A stretch of 64,000 nt of DNA from contig AP026073.1 in the NCBI GenBank assembly GCA_024349765.1, positions 4,774,001-4,838,000 of the forward strand, written 5' to 3'. Below, one piece after another: positions 16,604 through 25,453 of this stretch. The DNA comes from Streptomyces nigrescens (lineage in GTDB: Bacteria > Actinomycetota > Actinomycetes > Streptomycetales > Streptomycetaceae). The first letter of the stretch is position 1, and every line of letters starts with the position of its first letter. The position numbers and the translations under genes were made by a program. The notes beneath the pieces were generated by a model. It saw nothing but the letters and a program-made list of their open reading frames with translations, searched no databases and was not told the DNA's origin.

Positions 16604-18091
16604 ATGACGCAACAGCAGTCACAGGAGCGGGCCCTACCGTCCGCCGCGGCGGACGTCTCCGCCCGTGCCGTCGAACGCCATGGCATCGACCCGGTGCCGG
16701 ACGCCGAGCGGCACGGCAGCCCCCGGTCACTGTTCTGGCCCTGGGCCGCCTCCGGGCTCTCCCTGTTGTGCATCGCCTACGGCGTCTACCTCATGGGCCT
16801 CGGCCTCAGCCCCTGGCAGGCGATCGCCTCCGGGGCGCTCGGCTATGTGCTCTCGTTCCTCCTGGTCGGGCTGATCTCGATAGCCGGGGCCCGCACCGGC
16901 GCGCCCACCATGGCCATCGGCCGGGCCTCCTTCGGCCGGCAGGGCAACAAGCTGCCCACGCTGTTCAGTTACGTCTCCAACGTCGGCTGGGAGACCGTCC
17001 TGGTCGCGCTGTCCTCGTTGGGCGGCGCGGCGATCCTGGCGCGCGTCGCGCCCGGCGTCTTCGCCCGGGCCGACGCCCGGACGCCGACGACTACGGCGCA
17101 GGCGCTGTGTTTCGCGGTGACCGCGGTGGTGGTCGTGGTCGTCGGCATCTACGGGCATGCGCTGATCATGCGGGTGCAGAAGTACCTGACCGCCGCGATC
17201 ACCGCGCTCACCGTGGTCTACCTGGTGCTGATGGCCGACCGCATCGACCTGTCCGCCCTGGGGCACGGCCGGGCGGGCGGCCTCGGCACGTTCGTCGGCG
17301 GCGTCGTGTTCGCGATGACGCTGCTGGGCCTGGGCTGGGTCAACTGCGGTGCCGATTACAGCCGTTACCTGCCGCGGACGAGCAGCGGCCGGGCGATCAC
17401 GGGGTGGACCACGCTCGGCGGGGTGCTGCCGCCGCTGGTGCTGCTGGTGTTCGGGGTGGTGCTGAACGCCGGGGATCCCAAGCTGGCCGGGGCGGCGGCC
17501 GCCGACCCGGTGGGGGCGCTCGCGGCGGAGCTGCCCACCTGGTTCCTGGTGCCGTATCTGCTCACCGCCATCGGGGGCTTCGCCTCCGGGGCGATCATGG
17601 ACATCTACAGCTCGGGCATGTCGATGCTGGCCCTGGGCATCCCGATCCGGCGGCATCTCGCCGTCCTGGTGGACGGCGTGCTGATGGCCGTCGGCGGCTG
17701 GTACGTGCTGTTCGTGTCGCCCAGTTTCTTCGCGACCTTCCAGGCGTTCCTGGCCGTCATCGGGGTGGCGATGTCGGCCTGGTCGGCGGTGTTCCTGGTG
17801 GAGCAGTGGCGCCGTCGCCACACCGGCTTCGACCTGGTGCGGGTGGCGGCCCTGGGCCGGCCGGCGGTGTTCTCGCTCGTCGTGGGCACCGCCGTCGGAC
17901 TGGGCCTGATCACCTCCGCCGACCCCCACATCGCCACGGTGGTGGGGTTCCTGCTCACCGACGGCGCCGCGCGGGGCCCGCTGGGCGCCATGAACCTCGG
18001 CGTCGTGGTGGCCCTGCCCGTCACCGGCGTGCTGTACGCCTGCACGGCGTCGCTCGGCGCCCGTCGTCACACCTCTGGAGGAGACCGATGA
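16604..18091 (+). CDS. NCS1-family purine/cytosine permease
   Basis: 495 aa from the ATG at 16604. About twelve membrane segments with a hydrophilic ~35-residue N-terminus. The segments GARTGAPTMAIGRASFGRQGNKLPTLFSY and LGLGWVNCGADYSRYLPR are characteristic of NCS1 (CodB/Fcy2-like) transporters, the N-C-G-A-D-Y-S-R stretch lying in the substrate-binding half. Likely imports a nucleobase or related compound with Na+ or H+. The stop overlaps the following methyltransferase start (ATGA), so the two are translated together, which is not a usual NCS1 partner. Confidence 0.88.
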   Translation: MTQQQSQERALPSAAADVSARAVERHGIDPVPDAERHGSPRSLFWPWAASGLSLLCIAYGVYLMGLGLSPWQAIASGALGYVLSFLLVGLISIAGARTGAPTMAIGRASFGRQGNKLPTLFSYVSNVGWETVLVALSSLGGAAILARVAPGVFARADARTPTTTAQALCFAVTAVVVVVVGIYGHALIMRVQKYLTAAITALTVVYLVLMADRIDLSALGHGRAGGLGTFVGGVVFAMTLLGLGWVNCGADYSRYLPRTSSGRAITGWTTLGGVLPPLVLLVFGVVLNAGDPKLAGAAAADPVGALAAELPTWFLVPYLLTAIGGFASGAIMDIYSSGMSMLALGIPIRRHLAVLVDGVLMAVGGWYVLFVSPSFFATFQAFLAVIGVAMSAWSAVFLVEQWRRRHTGFDLVRVAALGRPAVFSLVVGTAVGLGLITSADPHIATVVGFLLTDGAARGPLGAMNLGVVVALPVTGVLYACTASLGARRHTSGGDR

Positions 18092-18699
18092 CCGACCACC
18101 ACGGTGAACGGCCGCACGAGGTGCGGGCGTTCTTCGCGCCGCGCGCCGCCGACTGGGACGCCAAGTTCCCCGACGACGGCCCTGCCTACGCCGCCGGCGT
18201 CGCCGAGCTGGGGCTGCGGCGGGGCGAGGCGGTCCTGGACGCCGGCTGCGGCACGGGACGGGCGCTGCCGGCGCTGCGGGAGGCCGTGGGGCCGCAGGGG
18301 ACGGTGCTGGGCGCCGATCTGACGCCGGAGATGCTGACCGCCGCCGTACGGGCCGGGCGGGACCGCTACGCGCCGCTGCTGCTCGCGGACGCGACCCGGC
18401 TGCCGCTGCCGGACGCCGCGCTGGACGCGGTCTTCGCCGCCGGTCTCATCTCCCATCTGCCGGGCCCGGAGGCGGGCTTCACCGAACTGGCCAGGGTCGT
18501 GCGCCCCGGTGGCCGGCTCGCGCTCTTCCACCCCATCGGGCGGGCCGCCCTCGCCGCGCGCAAGGGGCGGGCCCTCACCCCCGACGACCCCCGGGCGGAG
18601 CCGAATCTGCGGCCCCTGCTGTCCCGCTGCGGCTGGGAGCTGGTCCGGTACGAGGACCGGGACGCGCGCTATCTGGCGTTGGCGGTCCGCCAGGGTTGA
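18088..18699 (+). CDS. Class I SAM-dependent methyltransferase
   Basis: 203 aa, ATG at 18088 overlapping the permease stop, with CTGGAGGAG upstream. Motif I VLDAGCGTGRALP (about 49-61), then GADLTPEMLTAA, DATRLPLPDAALDAVFAAG and LARVVRPGGRLALFHPIG: a Methyltransf_11-type fold. The product's target is not visible. Coupling to a nucleobase-type permease suggests a small-molecule substrate, but this is inference. Confidence 0.9.
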   Translation: MTDHHGERPHEVRAFFAPRAADWDAKFPDDGPAYAAGVAELGLRRGEAVLDAGCGTGRALPALREAVGPQGTVLGADLTPEMLTAAVRAGRDRYAPLLLADATRLPLPDAALDAVFAAGLISHLPGPEAGFTELARVVRPGGRLALFHPIGRAALAARKGRALTPDDPRAEPNLRPLLSRCGWELVRYEDRDARYLALAVRQG

Positions 18700-18727
18700 G
18701 GCGCGGCCCGGCCCGTGGGATCCGGGG

Positions 18728-19624
18728 TCAGGAGGCCACCGGGTCCTCCCCGTGCGGGACCGGGCAGCCGCCGAGGCGCCGGGAGGCCGGGAAGGTGCCG
18801 AGTTCGGCCACCCGGAAGCCGTTCGGGTAGCCCTTGATCTCGGGGTTCTGGCGGGCGTAGTGCGGGGTGCGGCGGGGCGGCAGCAGCCGGACGGCCTTCG
18901 CGCGCAGCTTCAGGGCGCCGCGCACCGTCCTCTGCAGCGCCGGGGCCGGCCGGTCGTAGCGGAAGGCGTCCAGCAGCGAGTCGTCCAGGAGGGCCATGCT
19001 CGCGCGGCGCACCATCGGGGCGAGCGGGCCGTACCAGCCGGCCATCAGGTCCAAGGTGGCGTCGGAGACCCGTCGTGCGCCCTCGTCCCAGCCGAAGTGC
19101 GCCGCCTCGTAGGCGTCGAGGTACTGCTCGAAGTCCTCGTAGGTACGCGGGAGTTCGGGGATGCCCATATGGCGGCCGAGGGTGCGGTAGTAGGCGGCGA
19201 GGGCACGCTGTTCGTGCCGGGTCAGCCGCCGCCAGCCGTAGGTGTCGAGCCAGCGTTTGGGCATCACCACGAAGGTGCACAGGACGTAGCGCATGTCCTC
19301 GTCGGAGATGTCGTAGCTGCGGTGCATCTGGTTGATGCGGCGGATGGCCGTCCGGCCGTCCTCGCCGTCGAAGCCGTGCTCCAGTACGGCGTCGAGGAGG
19401 AGGGCGGTGTCGTCGTAGCGCTTCTGCGTACGGTCCGTCAGTTCGGCGGTCTCGGCGAGCAGTCGGCCGATGCTCGGCACGGCGTAGGTGCGGTAGAGGG
19501 CCAGTTCCAGGGCCCGGGTCAGGTCCCAGGGGAACTCATGGGTGGCGATGATGCGGTAGATCGCCAAGAAGTCGCGCTCGGGATCGAGCCTGCGGATCTC
19601 CTTCAGCCAGTCGTAGCGCCGCAC
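18728..19624 (-). CDS. DUF2236/MpaB-family oxygenase-like protein
   Basis: 298 aa from the GTG at 19624, about ten bases after GAAGGA. An in-frame ATG at 19672 would give 314 aa. The sequence is largely helical: THEFPWDLTRALELALYRTYAVPSIGRLLAETAEL, RINQMHRSYDISDEDMRYVLCTFVVMPKRW, then YGPLAPMVRRASMALLDD. This is the DUF2236 fold shared with MpaB and latex-clearing oxygenases, which bind heme b through His. No signal peptide. Substrate unknown. Convergent with the methyltransferase gene (28-bp gap). Confidence 0.8.
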   Translation of the reverse strand: MRRYDWLKEIRRLDPERDFLAIYRIIATHEFPWDLTRALELALYRTYAVPSIGRLLAETAELTDRTQKRYDDTALLLDAVLEHGFDGEDGRTAIRRINQMHRSYDISDEDMRYVLCTFVVMPKRWLDTYGWRRLTRHEQRALAAYYRTLGRHMGIPELPRTYEDFEQYLDAYEAAHFGWDEGARRVSDATLDLMAGWYGPLAPMVRRASMALLDDSLLDAFRYDRPAPALQRTVRGALKLRAKAVRLLPPRRTPHYARQNPEIKGYPNGFRVAELGTFPASRRLGGCPVPHGEDPVAS

Positions 19625-19815
19625 GTGACAACCGTCCTTCCCTCGCCGGAGCGCCCAGTTTAGGGGCGGCACCGGCGGCCCGGCAGACCGGGCAGATCAC
19701 CTGATCCGGACACTGTAGGAAGGCATAAGCCCAGCGTAGGAGTGGTGACAAGCTCCCGACGGGGCAATTAAGGTGCGCCGACGTACTCCGCAAAGGATGG
19801 GAAGGGGAGGTCCGC

Positions 19816-20598
19816 GTGCCCACGACCGAGAGCGCCGACAACGACCAGTTGTTCGTGCTGACGGCGGTGCTGCTGACGCCCGGGCAGTTCCCGAGCGTGC
19901 TCGGCGACGACTACCCCGAGGTGTGCGCGGGCCTCGGGCTCGAACCGTACGCCGAGGGCTACGGACTGGTCCTCGGGCAGGACGGCGGCGGTGCCCGCTG
20001 GACCGTGGTGACCGAGGACGTGTCGCTGGTCGCCTGTGCCATCGCGGCGTGGGACTGCGGGATGGAGTACGACCTCTCGCCCGGGGAGAGCAGCATCGTC
20101 GCGGCGCTCCCGGGCTGGCCGCTGGCGCTCGCCGTGTCCGCGCCGGGGGTGCCGGCGCCGCATGATCCGGAGCGGGAGGCGGGTGAGCCGGCGCCGCTCT
20201 GCCCGCCGGACGCGGAGGAGTGGGGGCCGGCCCAACGGCGGCTCGGCGCGGACGAGATCGCGCTGCAGTGGGCGATGTGGCGTGAGCAGGTGGACGGTGA
20301 GGTGACGTTCGCGGAACCGGGGGACGAGGCGCACGAGGGGGTGCGCCGGGTGCTGAAGGAGGCCCGCGGCTATCTGGCGGAGCCGCCGCCGCCCGGGCGC
20401 GTGCGGTCGTCGTTCGCGGCGGGCGAGGCGCGCACGCTGCGGGTCGACGGGCCGGGCTGGAGCATGGTGGCGCGGACGGACGACATCGCGTTCGTGCTGC
20501 TGGACGAGGAGCCCGGCGAGGTGCATCCGGTGGGCCGGGGGCCGGAACTGCCCGGGTTGCTCTCCTCGCTGGACGAGCTGGCGGCCCGGCCGGTCTGA
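19816..20598 (+). CDS. Hypothetical protein, acidic
   Basis: 260 aa, GTG at 19816 preceded by GGGGAGG at ideal spacing. Strongly acidic, with many Pro/Gly/Glu turns, no membrane segment and no motif I recognise. FVLTAVLLTPGQFPSVLGDDYPEVCAGLGL near the N-terminus and TLRVDGPGWSMVARTDDIAFVLLD near the C-terminus look like beta-rich segments. Codon use is normal and the Shine-Dalgarno is strong, so I take it as real. Cytoplasmic by appearance. The neighbours do not point to a role. Confidence 0.7.
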   Translation: MPTTESADNDQLFVLTAVLLTPGQFPSVLGDDYPEVCAGLGLEPYAEGYGLVLGQDGGGARWTVVTEDVSLVACAIAAWDCGMEYDLSPGESSIVAALPGWPLALAVSAPGVPAPHDPEREAGEPAPLCPPDAEEWGPAQRRLGADEIALQWAMWREQVDGEVTFAEPGDEAHEGVRRVLKEARGYLAEPPPPGRVRSSFAAGEARTLRVDGPGWSMVARTDDIAFVLLDEEPGEVHPVGRGPELPGLLSSLDELAARPV

Positions 20599-20624
20599 GC
20601 CGGCCCCCTTCCGCACGGCCGGTC

Positions 20625-20685
20625 GCCCGGGGCCCGGCCCTGATCACCGGCCGGCCCGGACCGCCGACCGGCCCGGGCCCCGGGC
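20625..20685. terminator. Strong GC hairpin between convergent genes
   Basis: GCCCGGGGCCCGGCC (20625-20639) pairs with GGCCCGGGCCCCGGGC (20670-20685), one bulged base, with a 30-nt loop. Lies between the hypothetical and the small membrane protein genes. Confidence 0.6.
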
Positions 20686-20720
20686 AGGCCGGCTCGCGGC
20701 CCCGTTCCCGCCTGCCGGTG

Positions 20721-20903
20721 TCAGCGTCCCAGCTGTTTGCGGCCGACCCTGCGCAGGCGGCGGCGCTGGGAGGAGTCGAGGGCCAGATATGCGACGGCCG
20801 GGACCCCGACCATGACCAAGAGGGCCGCCCAGAAGGGCAGCAGCCACAGCAGGACCACTCCCACCGCGACGCCGCCGATCGCGACCTTCGCCTGTGTGGA
20901 CAT
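20721..20903 (-). CDS. Small membrane protein (60 aa)
   Basis: 60 aa from the ATG at 20903. After STQAKVA comes one or two hydrophobic segments (GGVAVGVVLLWLLPFWAALL and VMVGVPAVAYLAL) and a strongly basic C-terminus (QRRRLRRVGRKQLGR), giving a positive-inside topology. It resembles small conserved Streptomyces membrane proteins. No function known. Divergent from the SNF2 helicase gene. Confidence 0.7.
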   Translation of the reverse strand: MSTQAKVAIGGVAVGVVLLWLLPFWAALLVMVGVPAVAYLALDSSQRRRLRRVGRKQLGR

Positions 20904-21112
20904 CCTTCACGCCCCTTCCGCGGCCGGTGCCGCGCTCTGTCGTACTCCATTGAACGCCGATTCCGCGCCGCGGGTTCCCTGTCGTCCCGTCCGGGTTGCC
21001 GGGTGCGGCCGGGTGCCGCCCAGGGGTGCGCGCGTTCCTCGTTCGGTCCCGGCGTCCGGTACCCTCGGGCGCTCCAGGCGCCAGTAGTCAAACTTGAGGA
21101 GTTCGGGATCCC

Positions 21113-24064
21113 GTGACATCCACGCGTGCGGCCACCCCCGCTCAGCTCTCCGGGCTCGCCCGCTGCCCGGCGGTCTTCCTGCCGTCGGACCCACCCCGGG
21201 CCGGGCGGATCGCCTTCTGGCGTCTTGATGGTGAGCCGGTCGCGGCGGCCCGCACCGAGGAGGACGCGCCGGACGGGAGCGGGCCCGGGGCGGAGCGGCT
21301 GAGCGTCGTACTGCCCGAGGAGGACGGCGGCCTCCAGGTCGGCGAGGTGCCGGCGCTGGTGCTGCCGGTGGCCGACGCGCTGCCCGTCCTCACCCGGTTG
21401 CGGGCCGGCCGGGCCACCCATCCGGCCGCCGCCTTCTGGGGCGCCGCGGCGGTCCTCGCGCTCCAGCTGGCCGCCCGTGGACGGCTGCTGCCCGGCGTGA
21501 GCCCCGAGGGGTACGACGCCTGGCGGCTGGGCCCGCTCGATGCCGCGGACCTCGAACGGCTGCGGGAGCTCGCCGCCGCGATGCCTCCGTACGCGCACGC
21601 CACCCCGCTGCCGGGGACGGACCCGGTGGAGCTGCCCGAGCCGGAGCGGCACCTGCGGGCGTTCCTCGACGCGGTGGCGGACGGTCTGCCGCGCTCCCCC
21701 GCCGCGGCGCTGGCCACCGGGGCACCGGCCTTCGCGGCGGCCGCGCCGCAGCACATCCCCGAACAGCGGGACTGGGCCGCGGACGTCGCCGCCGGTCATG
21801 ACGCCGGCGTACGGATCTCCTTGCGGGTGGAGGCGCACGGCCTGGAGCCGGAGGCGGCGGTGGGCGTTCCGGTGGACGGTGCCGCGCCGGCCCCGGATGG
21901 CGAGGTCACCTTCCGCGCGGTCCTCCAGGTGCACAGCCTCACCGATCCGGCGCTGGTGGCGGACGCCACCGAGGTGTGGGCGGGGGCGTCGACGGCGGGG
22001 CAGGCGTTCGGTCCGCGGGCGCGGATGGACACCCTGCGCACGCTGCACCGGGCGGCCGAGGTCTGGGCGCCGCTCGGCCCGTTGCTGTCGGCGGCGGTGC
22101 CGGACGCGCTGGAGCTCGCCGACGAGGAGGTCGCCGAACTGCTCGGCCCGGCCTCCCGGGCGCTGGCCGCGGCCGGGGTGCAGGTCCACTGGCCGAAGCA
22201 GCTCGCGCGCACGCTGACCAGCCGCGCCGTGGTGGGGCCGCCCGACACCGAAGGCCCGGGGGACGGCCGGGAATCGGGGCCGCCCTCCTTGTTGTCCGCG
22301 GACGCCCTGCTCTCCTTCAGCTGGCGGTTCGCGGTGGGCGGCCAGGAGGTGGACCGGGCCGAACTCGACCGGCTGGCAGAAGCGGGGCGGCCGCTGGTGC
22401 GGCTGCGCGACCGGTGGGTGCTGATCGACCCGGAGGCCGTGCGGGCCGCCCGGGACCGGCAGGACCGCAAGGTCACCCCGCTCGACGCGCTCGGTGCCGC
22501 GCTCACCGGGAGCGCCGAGGACGGCGACGGCGACCGGGTGGCGGTGCAGGCGACCGGGTGGCTGGCCGGGCTGCGCGACCGGCTGGCGGACCCGGAGGGC
22601 ACCGCCGCCGGCCCCGTCGCCCAGCCGCCCGCGCTCCGCGCGACGCTGCGCGACTATCAGCTGCGCGGCCTGGGCTGGCTGCACCGGATGACGTCACTGG
22701 GGCTGGGCGCCTGCCTCGCCGACGACATGGGACTGGGCAAGACGATCACCCTCATCGCGCTGCATCTGCACCGGCAGTCCGCCCCTGAATCGGCCGGCCC
22801 GACGCTGGTGGTCTGCCCTACGTCGCTGATGGGCAACTGGCAGCGGGAGATCGAGAAGTTCGCGCCGGGCACACCGGTGCGCCGGTTCCACGCCGGACGC
22901 CGCAGCCTGGCCGACCTGGTGGACGGCGAGTTCGTCCTCACCACCTACGGGACGATGCGGCTGGACGCCGAGAAGCTGGCGGAGGTGGCCTGGGGGCTGG
23001 TCGTCGCGGACGAGGCGCAGCACGTCAAGAACCCGTTCTCGGCGACCGCCAGGGCCCTGCGGACCGTTCCGGGCAGGGCCCGGGTGGCGCTGTCCGGCAC
23101 CCCCGTGGAGAACAACCTGACCGAGCTGTGGGCGATCCTGGACTGGACGACGCCCGGGCTGCTGGGGACGCTGGGACGGTTCCGCACGCGCTATGCGCGG
23201 GCCGTCGAGGGCGGTCCGGCGGCGTCCCCCGAGGCGGCCGCGGCGGCCGACCGGCTGGCCCGGCTGGTGCGGCCGTTCCTGCTGCGCCGGCGCAAGTCCG
23301 ATCCGGGCATCGCGCCGGAACTGCCGCCCAAGACGGAGACCGACCGTGCGGTGGCGCTGACCACGGAGCAGGCCGGGCTCTACGAGGCGGTGGTGCGCGA
23401 GGGGCTCGACGAGATCGCCGGGACGGACGGGTTCGCCCGCCGCGGGCTGGTGGTCAAGCTGCTCACCTCGCTCAAGCAGATCTGCAACCACCCCGCGCAG
23501 TTCCTCAAGGAGGAGCAGCCGCGGATCGGCGGACGTTCGGGGAAGGTCGAGCTGCTCGACGAGCTGCTGGACACGATCCTCGCCGAGGGGGCGAGCGTGC
23601 TGGTGTTCACCCAGTACGTACGGATGGCGCGGCTGCTGGAGGGGCATCTGGTGGCGCGCGGCGTGGCGTCGCAACTCCTGCACGGCGGGACGACGGTGGC
23701 GCGCCGGGAGGAGATGGTGCGCCGCTTCCAGGACGGCGAGGTCCCGGTGTTCCTGCTGTCGTTGAAGGCGGCCGGCACCGGCCTGAACCTCACCCGGGCG
23801 GGCCATGTCGTGCACTTCGACCGCTGGTGGAACCCGGCCGTCGAGGCGCAGGCCACCGACCGCGCGTACCGCATCGGGCAGACCCAGCCGGTGCAGGTCC
23901 ACCGCATGATCACGGAGGGCACGATCGAGGACCGGATCGCCGGCCTGCTCCAGCGCAAACAACAGCTGGCGGACGCGGTGCTGGGCACCGGCGAGGCCGC
24001 ACTGACCGAACTCACCGACGCCGAGCTGGCGGACCTGGTGGCACTGCGAGGGAGCGAGCGATGA
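21113..24064 (+). CDS. SNF2-family ATP-dependent helicase
   Basis: 983 aa, GTG at 21113 with GAGGAG 11 bases upstream. The N-terminal ~480 residues are a bacterial SNF2-associated region. The motor follows: motif I DDMGLGKTITLIA (about 537-549), motif II VVADEAQHVKNP (about 631), SGTPVENNLTELW, and in the second lobe VFTQYVRMARLLEGHL, SLKAAGTGLNL, FDRWWNPAVEAQATDRAYRIGQ. The C-terminus has the GTIEDRI segment. Such enzymes remodel nucleoprotein or RNA polymerase complexes (RapA/HepA relatives). The stop overlaps the SWIM gene start (ATGA), a common pairing that suggests one complex. Confidence 0.93.
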   Translation: MTSTRAATPAQLSGLARCPAVFLPSDPPRAGRIAFWRLDGEPVAAARTEEDAPDGSGPGAERLSVVLPEEDGGLQVGEVPALVLPVADALPVLTRLRAGRATHPAAAFWGAAAVLALQLAARGRLLPGVSPEGYDAWRLGPLDAADLERLRELAAAMPPYAHATPLPGTDPVELPEPERHLRAFLDAVADGLPRSPAAALATGAPAFAAAAPQHIPEQRDWAADVAAGHDAGVRISLRVEAHGLEPEAAVGVPVDGAAPAPDGEVTFRAVLQVHSLTDPALVADATEVWAGASTAGQAFGPRARMDTLRTLHRAAEVWAPLGPLLSAAVPDALELADEEVAELLGPASRALAAAGVQVHWPKQLARTLTSRAVVGPPDTEGPGDGRESGPPSLLSADALLSFSWRFAVGGQEVDRAELDRLAEAGRPLVRLRDRWVLIDPEAVRAARDRQDRKVTPLDALGAALTGSAEDGDGDRVAVQATGWLAGLRDRLADPEGTAAGPVAQPPALRATLRDYQLRGLGWLHRMTSLGLGACLADDMGLGKTITLIALHLHRQSAPESAGPTLVVCPTSLMGNWQREIEKFAPGTPVRRFHAGRRSLADLVDGEFVLTTYGTMRLDAEKLAEVAWGLVVADEAQHVKNPFSATARALRTVPGRARVALSGTPVENNLTELWAILDWTTPGLLGTLGRFRTRYARAVEGGPAASPEAAAAADRLARLVRPFLLRRRKSDPGIAPELPPKTETDRAVALTTEQAGLYEAVVREGLDEIAGTDGFARRGLVVKLLTSLKQICNHPAQFLKEEQPRIGGRSGKVELLDELLDTILAEGASVLVFTQYVRMARLLEGHLVARGVASQLLHGGTTVARREEMVRRFQDGEVPVFLLSLKAAGTGLNLTRAGHVVHFDRWWNPAVEAQATDRAYRIGQTQPVQVHRMITEGTIEDRIAGLLQRKQQLADAVLGTGEAALTELTDAELADLVALRGSER

Positions 24065-25422
24065 CCGGACGATTCGACGACGGCGACGACGACGGCACCT
24101 ACGGCGGCGGCGCCCATGAGGACGGCATACCCGGGGAGGGCGCTCACGGGCACGCCCCGGACGCCGAGCGGACCTTCGCCGCGCTGCCGCCCGCCGGCGG
24201 CCGGGGCTTCGCCCGCACGTGGTGGGGGCAGGCGTGGCTCAAGGCGCTGGAGGACACCGCTCTGGACGGCCGGCAGCTGAAGCTGGGCCGGCGGCACGCC
24301 CGGGCCGGTGCGGTCGGTGCGGTCTCGGTGCGCCCGGGGCGGCTGACCGCGGTCGTCCAGGACCGGGACCACAGCCGGCACCGGTCCGATGTGCTGCTGC
24401 AGCGGCTGGACGACGCCGCATGGGACCGCTTCCTCGATCTCGTCGCGGACCGGGCCGGGCACATCGCGGCGCTGCTCGACCGGGACATGCCGCCGGCACT
24501 GGTGGAGGACGCGGCCGCGGCGGGCGTCGAACTGCTGCCGGGCATCGGTGACCTGGAGGCGGAGTGCAGCTGCGGGGCGTGGGACCACTGCGCGCATTCG
24601 GCTGCGCTGTGCTACCAGGTGGCGCGGTTGCTGGACCAGGACCCGTTCGTGCTGCTGCTGGTACGCGGCCGCAGCGAGCGGGAGTTGCTCGGGGAGTTGC
24701 AGGCGCGCAGCGCGGCCCGGGCCGCCGTGCCCGCGGCGGCCGGGGACCCGGCGGCGGGGCCCGGTGCGGGCGTACCGGCCGCCGAGGCGTACGCGGCGCG
24801 CGACATCCTGCCGCCGCTGCCCGCGCCGCCCCCGCCGGTCGACGAGCCGGGCGCCGCGCCGGTGCTCGGCCGCGGCACCCCGCCCGCGCCGGGGGTGGAC
24901 GTGGCCGCGCTGGAGTTCCTGATCGGAGAGGCGGCGGGGCGCGCCCAGCGGTTGCTGGCGGACGCGCTCTCGCCCTGGCATGCGGACACCCCGCCGCCGC
25001 CCGCGCTGACGCCCGGTCAGGACGCCGTGCGGCTGGCGGCGGCCGGTCCGGACCGGGCCGTCTCGGCGCGGCTGGCGACCGGTTCGGGGCGGGACGCACG
25101 CGGCCTTGCGCGGGCCGTACGGGCCTGGGAACTGGGCGGTACGGCGGGGCTCGCGGTGCTGGAGGAGGAGTGGGCCCCGGATCCGGCGGCGCTGGCCCGG
25201 GCGGCCGATCGGCTCGCGGCCGCCTGGGACGACGACGGCACCCGGCCCCGGCTGCGGGCCACCGGCAACCGCTGGACGGTGGTCGGCGGCGCCGCCCAAC
25301 TGCGGTACGGGCGCGACGGCCGCTGGTGGCCGTACCGCAAGGAGCGCGGGCAGTGGGTGCCGGCCGGTCCGGCCTCGGACGATCCGGCGGCGGCGCTGGC
25401 GGAGGCGTCGGCGGAGGGCTGA
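24061..25422 (+). CDS. SWIM zinc-finger protein
   Basis: 453 aa, ATG at 24061 inside the SNF2 stop. A Gly/Asp/His-rich N-terminus precedes FARTWWGQAWLKALED, a segment typical of bacterial SWIM partners of SNF2 helicases. The SWIM motif is CSCGAWDHCAHSAALCYQ (about residues 168-185), with CxCx(4)CxH ligands for zinc. A Pro/Ala linker follows, then a C-terminal domain (LRATGNRWTVVGGAAQLRYG). Expected to bind nucleic acid or protein and to act with the helicase. The pair appears to be a two-gene operon. Confidence 0.9.
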   Translation: MTGRFDDGDDDGTYGGGAHEDGIPGEGAHGHAPDAERTFAALPPAGGRGFARTWWGQAWLKALEDTALDGRQLKLGRRHARAGAVGAVSVRPGRLTAVVQDRDHSRHRSDVLLQRLDDAAWDRFLDLVADRAGHIAALLDRDMPPALVEDAAAAGVELLPGIGDLEAECSCGAWDHCAHSAALCYQVARLLDQDPFVLLLVRGRSERELLGELQARSAARAAVPAAAGDPAAGPGAGVPAAEAYAARDILPPLPAPPPPVDEPGAAPVLGRGTPPAPGVDVAALEFLIGEAAGRAQRLLADALSPWHADTPPPPALTPGQDAVRLAAAGPDRAVSARLATGSGRDARGLARAVRAWELGGTAGLAVLEEEWAPDPAALARAADRLAAAWDDDGTRPRLRATGNRWTVVGGAAQLRYGRDGRWWPYRKERGQWVPAGPASDDPAAALAEASAEG

Positions 25423-25453
25423 GCAGGGGACGAGCCGTGGGACCCGGGGGTGG

